From positions 1 to 6,586 of the forward strand of contig DAOPXW010000083.1 in the NCBI GenBank assembly GCA_035352555.1: a stretch of DNA of 6,586 nt, given 5' to 3'. The position numbers and the translations under genes were made by a program. Shown here in pieces: positions 1 through 5,620 of the stretch. The stretch's first letter is position 1. Each line of letters starts with the position of its first letter. The notes under the pieces are model-generated. The model worked only from the letters and a program-made list of their open reading frames with translations. It was not told the origin of the DNA and did not search any database. This DNA is from UBA2922 sp035352555 (GTDB taxonomy: Bacteria > Bacillota > Clostridia > Oscillospirales > Oscillospiraceae).

Positions 1-1382
1 CTATAAAGCGCCTGCGCCTGATCGCGGCGGTTGACGATACACAGCGCCTGCTTTTGTTCCGCCAGCCGCCGGGAAAGCTCCCCATCGCCGAGTTTTCCGA
101 GCCTTTCATAGCGCACCCGGCGGAACAGGCGGTACAGCGCCTCCCTGTCCGGGCAAAGCTCCCGCGCCCGCAGCCGGGCCGGGCATTCGGAGAACAGCCT
201 GTCCAGCGCGGGCTGGGTCGCCGTACACAGGACGGCGGAGCAGCCGTAGTTTTCCACAAGCTCGGAAATCGCGGCGACGCAGGGGCGCAAAAACGGCGCG
301 GGAAGCATCTGGGCCTCGTCGAACAGGAGCACGCTTCCCGCCAGGTTGTGCAGTTTTCGGCACCGTGAGGGCCTGTTGCCGAACAGGGATTCAAAAAATT
401 GTACCGTCGTCGTAAGGATGACCGGCGCGTCCCAGTTTTCCGCCGCGAGATATCGCCGGTCGCGCTGAGCGTTCTCCCTGTCTTCCTCCGTCCGATAGCT
501 GACATCGGCATAGTGCGCGACAATACCGCCCTCGCCGAACACATCCTCAAACACCGCCTGCGTCTGCTCGATAATGCTGCAGTACGGGATCACGTAAATC
601 ACCCGCCGCAGACCGTTCGCTTTTGCGTGTTCCAGGGCAAAGGCCATGGACGAGAGGGTCTTTCCGCTGCCCGTGGGCGCGGTAAAGGAAAAAAGGCCCG
701 GCTTCTCCCCGCCCGCCGCCATGGCCGCGCGGAGAATCCGGCTCCTGTTTTCGCCGAGCGCGCCTCTGGGCGTCTCAAGCCAGGGCGCGAGCTTTTTCGC
801 AAGCCGGGCCCGGTAATCTTCCAGGGGAGGAAATTCGCCGCGCCGGATTTTGCCGCCGCTCATGAACCGCTCCGTATCGAGATAGTCCGCGTCCACAAGG
901 CAGGAATACAGCATCCGCGTGAAAAAGAAGCCGTTCTCCGGCGTCCTGACATACGCCGGAACCTGCGCCGCCGGCACCCGAACCTCGCTGAAAAAAGCGC
1001 TGTAATCCTCAATGTCGTGGCCGGGGACCTTCCGCAGTCTCCCGTGCAGCGTCGGTTTGCGGATATCATCCCCGCGCACGCCCCCGTCGGGCAGACCGCC
1101 GTGGTGTCCCGCCGCGCAGAATGCCGCCGGGACATCCCCCAGCTTTGCGGACTCCAGCGCCCCCGCCGTGGAGTGATCCACCCATATCGGGTCGCCGTTG
1201 ATGCGCCGCTGAAACGCGGCGGAATATTTGCCCGCGTCGTGCAGCATTCCGCAGCGCCGCCCCTCGTCCGCCGCGCCGAACGCCGCCGCGAAGCCGGCGG
1301 CCAGTTCGGCCGTCCCCTGCAGGTGCGCCAGAACGCTCTGTTCCCGTCCGCTGTTCGCATCCTTATGCGCCAGAAATTCCAT
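1..1382 (-). CDS. cas3: CRISPR-associated helicase/nuclease Cas3, type I-C-like (N-terminal 460 residues, cut by window edge)
   Basis: Cas3 is the nuclease-helicase that Cascade recruits to unwind and degrade target DNA in type I CRISPR immunity. The open frame starts at ATG 1382, after GGGAGGAAAA at a good distance, and runs without a stop off the left edge. The N-terminal HD nuclease domain (about residues 1-200) shows H6, H20, the HD pair in MLHDAGKYS (H48, D49), H70 in DHSTAGA and H93-H94 in GHHGGLPDGG. The helicase part shows Walker A APTGSGKT (235-242), Walker B LFDEAQMLP (353-361), motif III CTATQP (386-391) and a motif IV-like stretch CIVNRRDQAQALY (448-460). DEAQ, the GHHGGLPDGG segment and the TRMLYSCLVDADYLDT segment are what I know from type I-C Cas3 proteins of gut Firmicutes. 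Family length is about 700-800 residues, so roughly 60% is present. Codon choice (GCG for Ala, many GAA) looks different from the GCC/GAG-rich M24 gene, consistent with horizontal arrival. Cas3 identity is near certain; the subtype is inferred. Confidence 0.95.
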   Translation of the reverse strand, partial: MEFLAHKDANSGREQSVLAHLQGTAELAAGFAAAFGAADEGRRCGMLHDAGKYSAAFQRRINGDPIWVDHSTAGALESAKLGDVPAAFCAAGHHGGLPDGGVRGDDIRKPTLHGRLRKVPGHDIEDYSAFFSEVRVPAAQVPAYVRTPENGFFFTRMLYSCLVDADYLDTERFMSGGKIRRGEFPPLEDYRARLAKKLAPWLETPRGALGENRSRILRAAMAAGGEKPGLFSFTAPTGSGKTLSSMAFALEHAKANGLRRVIYVIPYCSIIEQTQAVFEDVFGEGGIVAHYADVSYRTEEDRENAQRDRRYLAAENWDAPVILTTTVQFFESLFGNRPSRCRKLHNLAGSVLLFDEAQMLPAPFLRPCVAAISELVENYGCSAVLCTATQPALDRLFSECPARLRARELCPDREALYRLFRRVRYERLGKLGDGELSRRLAEQKQALCIVNRRDQAQALY

Positions 1383-1419
1383 CGCTCTTTTCCTCCCGGC
1401 CGGCTGCCGCCTTTCCCGT

Positions 1420-1442
1420 CCCGCGTCCGTTTCCAACGCGGG
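1420..1442 (-). other. Small hairpin in the cas3 5' leader
   Basis: CCCGCG at 1420-1425 and CGCGGG at 1437-1442 form a 6-bp stem with an 11-nt loop. It lies in the leader of about 95 nt between the predicted cas3 start site and the ATG. No U-run follows, so it is not a terminator. A regulatory role is possible but nothing else supports it. Confidence 0.3.
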
Positions 1443-1485
1443 CCTATCCCGCCTCGCAGAGCCTTTGTAAAATTTTTCTAATTTG

Positions 1486-1514
1486 ATTGTAGCCCGACGT
1501 CCCGGCAAAGTCAA
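1486..1514 (-). promoter_or_regulatory. Sigma-A-type promoter for cas3
   Basis: Read on the minus strand, TTGACT (1509-1514) is followed by a 17-nt spacer and TACAAT (1486-1491), five of six consensus matches in each hexamer. The predicted start site is near 1479, giving a leader of about 95 nt before the cas3 ATG. The promoter lies after the MATE terminator, so cas3 and any following cas genes appear to be transcribed independently of the efflux operon. Confidence 0.8.
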
Positions 1515-1568
1515 TTGCCCGGCCGCGACTTTTTTCGCCTTTTCAGCGGCCCCGCGAGGCCGAAAAAG

Positions 1569-1598
1569 GGACGGCGGAGAGTTTCCTCTCCGCCGTCC
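1569..1598. repeat. Left palindromic unit of the repeat block
   Basis: This is a perfect 13-bp stem (GGACGGCGGAGAG, 1569-1581) with a TTTC loop and its complement at 1586-1598. It matches the right copy until the pairing breaks at 1599, exactly where the next hairpin begins. The outer CTTTTT seen in the right copy is missing, so this copy may be an interrupted version. With AAAAA at 1563-1567 on its left, it would look like a terminator for minus-strand transcripts, but no gene lies immediately upstream of it. Confidence 0.8.
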
Positions 1599-1636
1599 GT
1601 TGATGCTGTCAAAAAAGCCTTTTTGACAGCATCAAC
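1599..1636. repeat. Perfect 17-bp inverted repeat
   Basis: The arms at 1599-1615 and 1620-1636 pair perfectly around an AGCC loop (GTTGATGCTGTCAAAAA and its complement). It directly abuts the left 37-bp unit and could be a separate inserted element. Confidence 0.8.
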
Positions 1637-1644
1637 ACGCCGAA

Positions 1645-1674
1645 TTTTTTGCGAAACCGTATCTTCGCAAAAAA
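1645..1674. repeat. 11-bp inverted repeat with T/A-rich outer arms
   Basis: TTTTTTGCGAA (1645-1655) pairs perfectly with TTCGCAAAAAA (1664-1674) across an 8-nt loop. The T-run/A-run ends make it symmetric in both directions. It is the second hairpin inside the repeat block. Confidence 0.75.
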
Positions 1675-1687
1675 CGTCGCTCCGCTC

Positions 1688-1715
1688 CCAAATCCCTTGT
1701 ACAGCAAGGGTTTGG
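1688..1715. repeat. 11-bp inverted repeat with one bulged base
   Basis: CCAAA-T-CCCTTG (1688-1699) pairs with CAAGGGTTTGG (1705-1715) around a TACAG loop, with T1693 bulged. It is the third hairpin of the block. Confidence 0.7.
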
Positions 1716-1738
1716 CGGCTATTTATCCAAATCGAGAC

Positions 1739-1751
1739 GGGGCTCCGCCCC
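1739..1751. repeat. Short GC hairpin (GGGGC/GCCCC)
   Basis: This is a 5-bp stem, GGGGC-TCC-GCCCC. It is too short to mean much alone, but it follows three larger hairpins within the same repeat block. Confidence 0.45.
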
Positions 1752-1813
1752 CCTCACACTCCCCCCGCATCATCCTCCAAATCCGTTTCTCTTTTGGTTC
1801 TTTGACGGGCTGG

Positions 1814-1855
1814 AAAAAGGGACGGCGGAGAGTTTCCTCTCCGCCGTCCCTTTTT
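1814..1855 (-). terminator. Rho-independent terminator of the efflux operon (perfect 19-bp stem)
   Basis: AAAAAGGGACGGCGGAGAG (1814-1832), a TTTC loop (1833-1836) and the exact complement (1837-1855) form a perfect 42-nt palindrome starting 4 bases after the MATE stop codon. The A-run and T-run sit in the stem ends, so it can terminate in either direction. It is also the right copy of the 37-bp repeat. Confidence 0.9.
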
Positions 1856-1859
1856 GCCG

Positions 1860-3242
1860 TCACCTCTCTGCGGGGAGCCCGCTTTCGTTTCGTTTTTTCC
1901 GGGTGATCTTCACCGCGTACGCCACGGCCAGGGCCGCGGCGGTGATCAGCCAGCTGATGGGATAGCTCCACAGCAGGATCGGGTAAGTCCTCTTCAGCGG
2001 GAACACCGTGAACACCCAGGTGATGCGCACGCCGCATACGCCGATCAGCGTCAGCAGCGCGGGCTCCAGCGACCAGCCGTAGCCCCGCATGGCGCCGGAC
2101 AGGATCTCGATCACCGCGTTCACCACCTCGGCGTACAGCAGGTACCGCAGCCGGATCATGCCGAAGCCCACCACGACGGGGTCGGTGTTGAACACCCGCA
2201 GCAGCGGCACCCCCGCCAGCAGGATGCCGCCGGAAAATACCGCGGTGAAGATCTCGTCCAGCAGCAGGCTCCTCCACATGACCATCCGGCAGCGCTGCAG
2301 ATTCCCCGCGCCCGCGTTCTGCCCGGTGAAGGTGGTGCAGGCCTGTCCGAAGGCGTTGACGACATAGTAGACGATCACTTCCAGATTGAACGCGGCGGCG
2401 GAGGCCGCCATCACATCCGTGCCCAGCCCGTTGACGGCGGACTGGATGCAGATGTTGGAGATGGAAAACAGCGCGCTTTGCAGCCCGGCGGGCAGGCCGA
2501 TGCGCACGATCTCGCGCAGCAGCTTCCGGTCGATCTCCAGCTTGTGCCGGTGGATGCTGATGGCCCGGTCGCTGTGGGTCAGGATCCAAAACAGGATGCC
2601 CGCGCTGATGGCGTTGGAGATCACCGTGGCCAGCGCCACGCCGTCCGTGGTCATGCCCACCACGATGACGAAAAACAGATTCAGCCCCACATTGACCAGG
2701 CCCGACGCCGTCAGGCAGATCAGCGGCGTCACGGAGTCGCCCTGGCTGCGGAAGATTGCCGACTCAAAGTTGAACAGCAAAATCACGGGCAGGCCCAGCA
2801 GATAGATGCGCAGATAGGCCTCCGCCATGGGGAAGACCTCCGCCGGCACCGCGATCAGCTTCAGCACCGGCACGGCCAGCGCCTCGCCCAGCGCCGTGGC
2901 GGCGAGGCCGCCCGCCAGCGCCATCAGCAGCGAGATATCCACGGCCCGGTGGATGCCGTTTTGCTCCTGCATCCCCGTGAGCTTGGCGATAACCACATTG
3001 GCGCCCAGCGACACGCCCACAAAAAGGTTCACGATCAAACCCACCACCGGGCTGTTGCTGCCCACGGCGGCCATGGCGTTCTTGCCCACGAAGCGGCCCA
3101 CCACGGCCACGTCCGCCGCGTTGAACAGCTGCTGCAGGATCCCCGTCACCGCCAGCGGCAGCGCGAAAATCAGAATATTTTTGACCAGCGGGCCGGAGAG
3201 CATATCCACTTCCCGCCCGAGCCCCGTCTTTCCTCTGCTCAC
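1860..3242 (-). CDS. MATE family multidrug/cation efflux transporter
   Basis: This is a full-length inner-membrane exporter of 460 residues, as expected for the MATE family. Such proteins use a sodium or proton gradient to expel cationic drugs and metabolites. The two homologous halves are visible: half one begins at LVKNILIFALPL (about 19-30), continues through LFNAADVAVVGRFVG (39-53) and runs to about 225; half two begins at LLREIVRIGLPAGLQSALFS (241-260) and continues through FGQACTTFTGQNAGAG (298-313). About twelve hydrophobic segments can be picked out, ending in a basic tail (about 446-460). The start is GTG at 3242, chosen because AAGGA lies 8 nt upstream; the ATG at residue 14 has no clear ribosome site and would remove a typical MATE pre-TM1 segment. 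It lies 36 nt after the EamA-like gene and shares its promoter. The family is secure; the substrate is unknown, although a guanidinium-type cation would follow if the leader proves to be a guanidine riboswitch. Confidence 0.95.
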   Translation of the reverse strand: MSRGKTGLGREVDMLSGPLVKNILIFALPLAVTGILQQLFNAADVAVVGRFVGKNAMAAVGSNSPVVGLIVNLFVGVSLGANVVIAKLTGMQEQNGIHRAVDISLLMALAGGLAATALGEALAVPVLKLIAVPAEVFPMAEAYLRIYLLGLPVILLFNFESAIFRSQGDSVTPLICLTASGLVNVGLNLFFVIVVGMTTDGVALATVISNAISAGILFWILTHSDRAISIHRHKLEIDRKLLREIVRIGLPAGLQSALFSISNICIQSAVNGLGTDVMAASAAAFNLEVIVYYVVNAFGQACTTFTGQNAGAGNLQRCRMVMWRSLLLDEIFTAVFSGGILLAGVPLLRVFNTDPVVVGFGMIRLRYLLYAEVVNAVIEILSGAMRGYGWSLEPALLTLIGVCGVRITWVFTVFPLKRTYPILLWSYPISWLITAAALAVAYAVKITRKKRNESGLPAER

Positions 3243-3278
3243 CCGAGATGTCCTTCTTTTCCCGCCTCCGGGGCGGCA

Positions 3279-3704
3279 TTATTTGTTGATGAAAAACAGT
3301 CCCACCATGCAGATCAGGATTCCGGCCAGCTTAGTGCCGGTGATGGTCTCGTGGTAGAAGAAATAGCCGATGCCGATCAGCGCCACCGCCAGGATGGAGC
3401 TGTAAACCAGCTGCCCGGTGCTGATGTTCCAGCCCGCCTTGTACATATAGATCGACCCGGCCTCCAGCCCCACGATGGCCAGTCCCAGCACGAAGCTGCT
3501 CCAGTTGAGGTGCCGGTATTCCCGCAGGAGATCGCCGCCGCGGTTGAGGGCGAAATACAATCCCGCCGACACGGCCGCGCCGATGAGATAGGTCACCGTC
3601 AGGGACGCCAGCGGATTCACCTCCGCCGGGATGGACTTGGAGCAGATGTTATAAAAGATATTCGCCAGCACAATCAGGGCAATGGGCCAATAATAACTGA
3701 ACAT
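3279..3704 (-). CDS. Single-domain EamA/DMT-superfamily transporter (141 residues)
   Basis: This is a small integral membrane protein with five hydrophobic segments (about 5-22, 31-52, 68-88, 97-118 and 124-140). It ends in the EamA-type pattern around YFFYHETITGTKLAGILIC (114-132), where E119 corresponds to the usual conserved Glu. Most EamA proteins have two such domains and ten segments; this one has a single domain and would be expected to work as a dimer, or paired with a partner, in metabolite or drug export. I chose the ATG at 3704 because GGGAG lies 8 nt upstream. The in-frame ATG at 3734 has no ribosome site and sits in the U-run of the leader hairpin; using it would add ten residues. 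The gene is first in a two-gene unit with the MATE exporter (36-nt gap). The superfamily is clear; the substrate is unknown. Confidence 0.85.
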   Translation of the reverse strand: MFSYYWPIALIVLANIFYNICSKSIPAEVNPLASLTVTYLIGAAVSAGLYFALNRGGDLLREYRHLNWSSFVLGLAIVGLEAGSIYMYKAGWNISTGQLVYSSILAVALIGIGYFFYHETITGTKLAGILICMVGLFFINK

Positions 3705-3737
3705 TTTCCGCACTCCCGCTCTCTTGACAAACATAAA

Positions 3738-3784
3738 ACCGACAGTCAGACTGACCTGGCTGTCGGTAGGTGCTCACCCTTGTA
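3738..3784 (-). promoter_or_regulatory. Structured 5' leader of the efflux operon (candidate riboswitch or attenuator)
   Basis: Read on the minus strand, the leader begins near 3784. It carries a small GGGU-GAGC-ACCU hairpin (about 3768-3779) and then a perfect 8-bp hairpin, ACCGACAG (3760-3767) pairing with CTGTCGGT (3738-3745), followed by a TTTTATGTTTG U-rich run. The 14-nt loop contains AGGT, which could pair with the upstream ACCT, so a loop-loop contact is possible. The second hairpin plus U-run looks like an intrinsic terminator placed before the start codon of the first exporter gene. The guanidine-IV (mepA motif) riboswitch is the known class that best fits this context, since it precedes MATE genes in Clostridia and ends in a terminator hairpin. 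I cannot confirm its consensus by eye. Confidence 0.5.
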
Positions 3785-3789
3785 GCGTT

Positions 3790-3818
3790 ATTATAGTCCG
3801 GCCGGCCTGGGATTTCAA
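3790..3818 (-). promoter_or_regulatory. Sigma-A-type promoter of the EamA-MATE efflux operon
   Basis: On the minus strand, TTGAAA (3813-3818), a 17-nt spacer and a perfect TATAAT (3790-3795) are present. The predicted start site is near 3783, giving a leader of about 80 nt before the ATG at 3704. It lies between the terminator of the M24 gene and the exporter genes, so the efflux operon is a separate transcription unit. Confidence 0.85.
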
Positions 3819-3889
3819 GTGCGGCGGGAAAAAATGGTGAAAACGCGCTATTCTGGCCCCCGCGCCGCATTTTTCTGGGACATTTACCG

Positions 3890-3927
3890 AAAAAACGCCC
3901 GGGGGCGGAAGTTTCCGTTCCCGGGCG
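3890..3927 (-). terminator. Rho-independent terminator after the M24 gene
   Basis: On the minus strand, CGCCCGGG pairs with CCCGGGCG (3920-3927 with 3896-3903). An inner CGGAA/TTCCG stem is separated from the outer stem by a symmetric 2x2 internal loop. Six T residues follow (3890-3895). It lies 14 nt past the stop codon and ends the TetR-SCP2-M24 unit. Confidence 0.93.
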
Positions 3928-3941
3928 GCGCGGCGGAGCGC

Positions 3942-5159
3942 TTATTCGATAACGTCCACCGTCAGCGGGAATTTACTCATAAACTCGCAGTTGCCTTTGT
4001 TGATCAGGATGGGGTTTTCATAGCGGAAGCCGATGTCCTCGTCCGGGCAGGCGTACTGGATGGCGCAGATCAGCACCTCGTTCTCCTGATACTGGTGGTC
4101 GGGGTCCGTCCAGTACGGGAAGGGGCCGTCGTGGCGGCCGATGCGCCACTCGTCGCCCAGCATGCCGATGCCGTGCTCAAAGCCGGGCACCATGAAGTCG
4201 GCAAAGCCGCGCTCCTCCGCGAAAGCCATCATCTCCTCCGCCAGAGACGAGGGGGTCACGCCGGCGCGGTAGGTCTTCAGCGTGAGGTCCACGATGTCCA
4301 CAAAGTTTTTCGCGTGCCACAGCTGCCGGTCCGTGGCGGGGGCGATGAGATAGTTGTGGCTGTGGTCGCCGCAGGCCAGCCCGAACAGGCCGTGGATGTC
4401 CACCATCAGCGGCTCGCCGGCCCTGACCTCTTTTGTGGTGGCCGGGGTGCAGGCGCCGCCCGCCAGACCCGTGCGGTAGCCGCAGGCGATCTCGTTGCCG
4501 CCGGTAAAGCTCCACTCCCAGACGGAGCCCGCCTTGCGCATGGCGTAGGCGGCGAGGCCGGCGATCTCGGTCTCGGTCATGCCCTTCCAGCCGCCGTGGC
4601 TGATGGCGTCCTTCACGGCCTGATGGCCCACGTCCACGATGCGGGAGGCCTCCCGGAAGCGGTTCACCAGCCCCGGCTCCTTGAACATCTGCAGCCGGTC
4701 CACGATGTCGTGGGCGTTCACCAGCTCACAGCCGGGCAGGGCGTCCCGCAGGGCGCAGTACTCGTAATAGGTGAGGTAGCCCTCGGGCAGGTAGTTGGAC
4801 ATCCCGGCCTCCACGCCCACGCGGCCGCCGTGGGGCAGCAGCTCGGTGATCCTGTCGGAAAGCTGGGTGATCTGATCCATGCCGCCCATGGGCGCGAAGC
4901 CCAGCACGTGATCCTCGTCCAGCCAGCTGTCGTCCGCGGCCCGGGCGGCGTCGATAACGAAGGTGAACACGGTGGGCAGCCCCTCCGCGGGGATGACGAT
5001 GTAGCTGCGCCAGGGGAAGAAGGCGTCCGTGGTCCAGCTCAGGGTGCGCAGGCGGGAGCCGAGATACACGTCGAGGTTCTCTCTGGCCATCCCGGCCTGA
5101 ATGGCCTTGATGCGGGCCGGAAAGTCGATGAAATACGGGCTTGTTTTGTCAAATCCCAT
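3942..5159 (-). CDS. M24 family (Xaa-Pro aminopeptidase/creatinase-fold) protein with an altered metal ligand
   Basis: This is a cytoplasmic protein of 405 residues with the two-domain layout of the family: an N-terminal creatinase/prolidase-like domain (about 15-155) and a C-terminal pita-bread catalytic domain (about 165-400). M24 peptidases such as aminopeptidase P bind two metal ions through D, D, H, E and E. Four can be matched: D254 (LMVDIHG), D265 (GDHSHNY), H329 (FEHGIGM) and E381 (FRYENPILI). The fourth position, normally Glu in an IEP motif, is Gln here (CAIQYA, Q368, codon CAG). The protein may therefore be a weak, mono-metal or non-peptidase member, as creatinase itself is; that is inference. 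The ATG at 5159 has a GGGGAGGG ribosome site about 8 nt upstream. It follows the SCP2 gene by 15 nt and ends in a strong terminator, so the two are co-transcribed. No signal peptide is seen. The family is secure; the substrate is unknown. Confidence 0.92.
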   Translation of the reverse strand: MGFDKTSPYFIDFPARIKAIQAGMARENLDVYLGSRLRTLSWTTDAFFPWRSYIVIPAEGLPTVFTFVIDAARAADDSWLDEDHVLGFAPMGGMDQITQLSDRITELLPHGGRVGVEAGMSNYLPEGYLTYYEYCALRDALPGCELVNAHDIVDRLQMFKEPGLVNRFREASRIVDVGHQAVKDAISHGGWKGMTETEIAGLAAYAMRKAGSVWEWSFTGGNEIACGYRTGLAGGACTPATTKEVRAGEPLMVDIHGLFGLACGDHSHNYLIAPATDRQLWHAKNFVDIVDLTLKTYRAGVTPSSLAEEMMAFAEERGFADFMVPGFEHGIGMLGDEWRIGRHDGPFPYWTDPDHQYQENEVLICAIQYACPDEDIGFRYENPILINKGNCEFMSKFPLTVDVIE

Positions 5160-5174
5160 GTCCGTGCCCTCCCC

Positions 5175-5567
5175 TTAAAACGCGGTGTCCACGGTGGCGA
5201 TGATCTTGTTGACCCGGTCGCACAGGGAGGCCAGCTTCAGCGCCTTCACCATGTTGCCCTTGAGCTTCAGCGCGCCGTTCATCAGGGCCTTCTGGCTGCC
5301 CAGCTCCGCCCGGGAGATCTTCGCGAACACCTCATAGTCGCCGGTGATGTAAAATTCCGCCTCCGGCCCGTCGCCCTCGCCCACCAGGACGCTGTCCACT
5401 CCGCCGTCCTTGAAGCCGACGAAAAAGTAGCGGTCCTGTCCGTCGGGACAGTTTTTGTAGCGGTTGTTCATGGAAGAGGTGATACCGTTCATCTTCTCCG
5501 GGGTCAGCTGCCCGGTCAGCCTCTTTTCCACTTCCGTACGCCATTCTTCCGAGAGATATTCCAGCAT
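5175..5567 (-). CDS. SCP2 sterol-binding-domain protein
   Basis: This is a stand-alone SCP2-type domain of 130 residues, the usual size for the bacterial single-domain form. The fold offers a hydrophobic pocket for lipids or acyl-CoA-like ligands, but bacterial roles are poorly defined. Visible family features are the strand region YFFVGFKDGGVDSVLVGEG (47-65), EAEFYITGDYEVFAKI (69-84) and the helix-forming stretch SRAELGSQKALMNGALKLKG (85-104), followed by the C-terminal helix MVKALKLASL. The start at 5567 has an AAGGAGG site 9 nt upstream, the best in the window. It lies 53 nt after the TetR-type gene and 15 nt before the M24 gene, within one unit. It is probably cytoplasmic, with no signal sequence or membrane segment. 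A ligand-carrying or ligand-sensing partner role for the M24 protein is possible but unproven. Confidence 0.88.
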   Translation of the reverse strand: MLEYLSEEWRTEVEKRLTGQLTPEKMNGITSSMNNRYKNCPDGQDRYFFVGFKDGGVDSVLVGEGDGPEAEFYITGDYEVFAKISRAELGSQKALMNGALKLKGNMVKALKLASLCDRVNKIIATVDTAF

Positions 5568-5601
5568 GGTCGCGCTCCTCCTTCAGATTCAGTTATTTTC
5601 A

Positions 5602-5620
5602 CGGTCTCCCCATGAGACCG
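5602..5620. repeat. Perfect 7-bp inverted repeat between the tetR-type gene and the SCP2 gene
   Basis: CGGTCTC (5602-5608) and GAGACCG (5614-5620) pair around a 5-nt spacer, starting right after the TetR-type stop codon. On the minus strand it is followed by TGAAAATAAC rather than a U-run, so it is not a convincing terminator. It could be an mRNA stem tuning relative expression, or an operator half-site pair for a local regulator. Confidence 0.5.

Larger units (their letters stand above)
1562..1855. repeat. Composite intergenic repeat block bounded by two copies of a 37-bp palindromic unit
   Basis: An identical 37-bp sequence occurs at 1562-1598 and 1813-1849. Each copy is centred on a GGAGAG-TTTC-CTCTCC hairpin. 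The 214 bases between the copies hold four more inverted repeats: 1599-1636, 1645-1674, 1688-1715 and 1739-1751. No credible protein is encoded here. The organisation resembles a REP/BIME-like or MITE-like element, or two related terminator units flanking a mobile insert. Copy number elsewhere in the genome cannot be judged from this window. Together with the cas3 leader and promoter, this accounts for the 477-base gene-free stretch 1383-1859. Confidence 0.75.

Noticed and set aside
860..1360. 166-codon minus-strand frame within cas3
   Set aside because: It is in a different frame from the Cas3 motifs, and its Arg-rich composition marks it as a frame shadow.
399..1481. 360-codon plus-strand open frame opposite cas3
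   Set aside because: The minus strand carries uninterrupted Cas3 HD and helicase motifs over the same stretch. The plus-strand product is Arg/Pro-rich and unrecognisable.
1562..1855. CRISPR array beside cas3
   Set aside because: Only two copies of the 37-bp unit occur, 251 bases apart, with dissimilar hairpins between them instead of regularly sized spacers.
1515..1906. Two overlapping plus-strand frames of 85-96 codons across the repeat block
   Set aside because: They are made almost entirely of the palindromic repeats and lack ribosome sites or family resemblance. They are by-products of the repeats.
3705..3734. Upstream start codon for the EamA-like gene at 3734
   Set aside because: There is no ribosome site before it and it sits in the U-run of the leader hairpin. 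The ATG at 3704 has a well-spaced GGGAG.
1854..3785. 643-codon plus-strand open frame covering the MATE and EamA-like genes
   Set aside because: It is antisense to two well-recognised transporters. Its product is rich in His, Gln, Arg, Asp and Gly without domain motifs, as expected from reading GC-rich coding DNA backwards.
3820..3869. Inverted repeat TGCGGCG/CGCCGCA upstream of the efflux promoter
   Set aside because: The arms are only 7 bp, 36 bases apart, in GC-rich DNA, and there is no other sign of function.
3819..5615. 598-codon plus-strand open frame opposite the M24 and SCP2 genes
   Set aside because: It is an antisense shadow of two genes with clear family motifs and good ribosome sites. 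No independent family signal is seen in its product.
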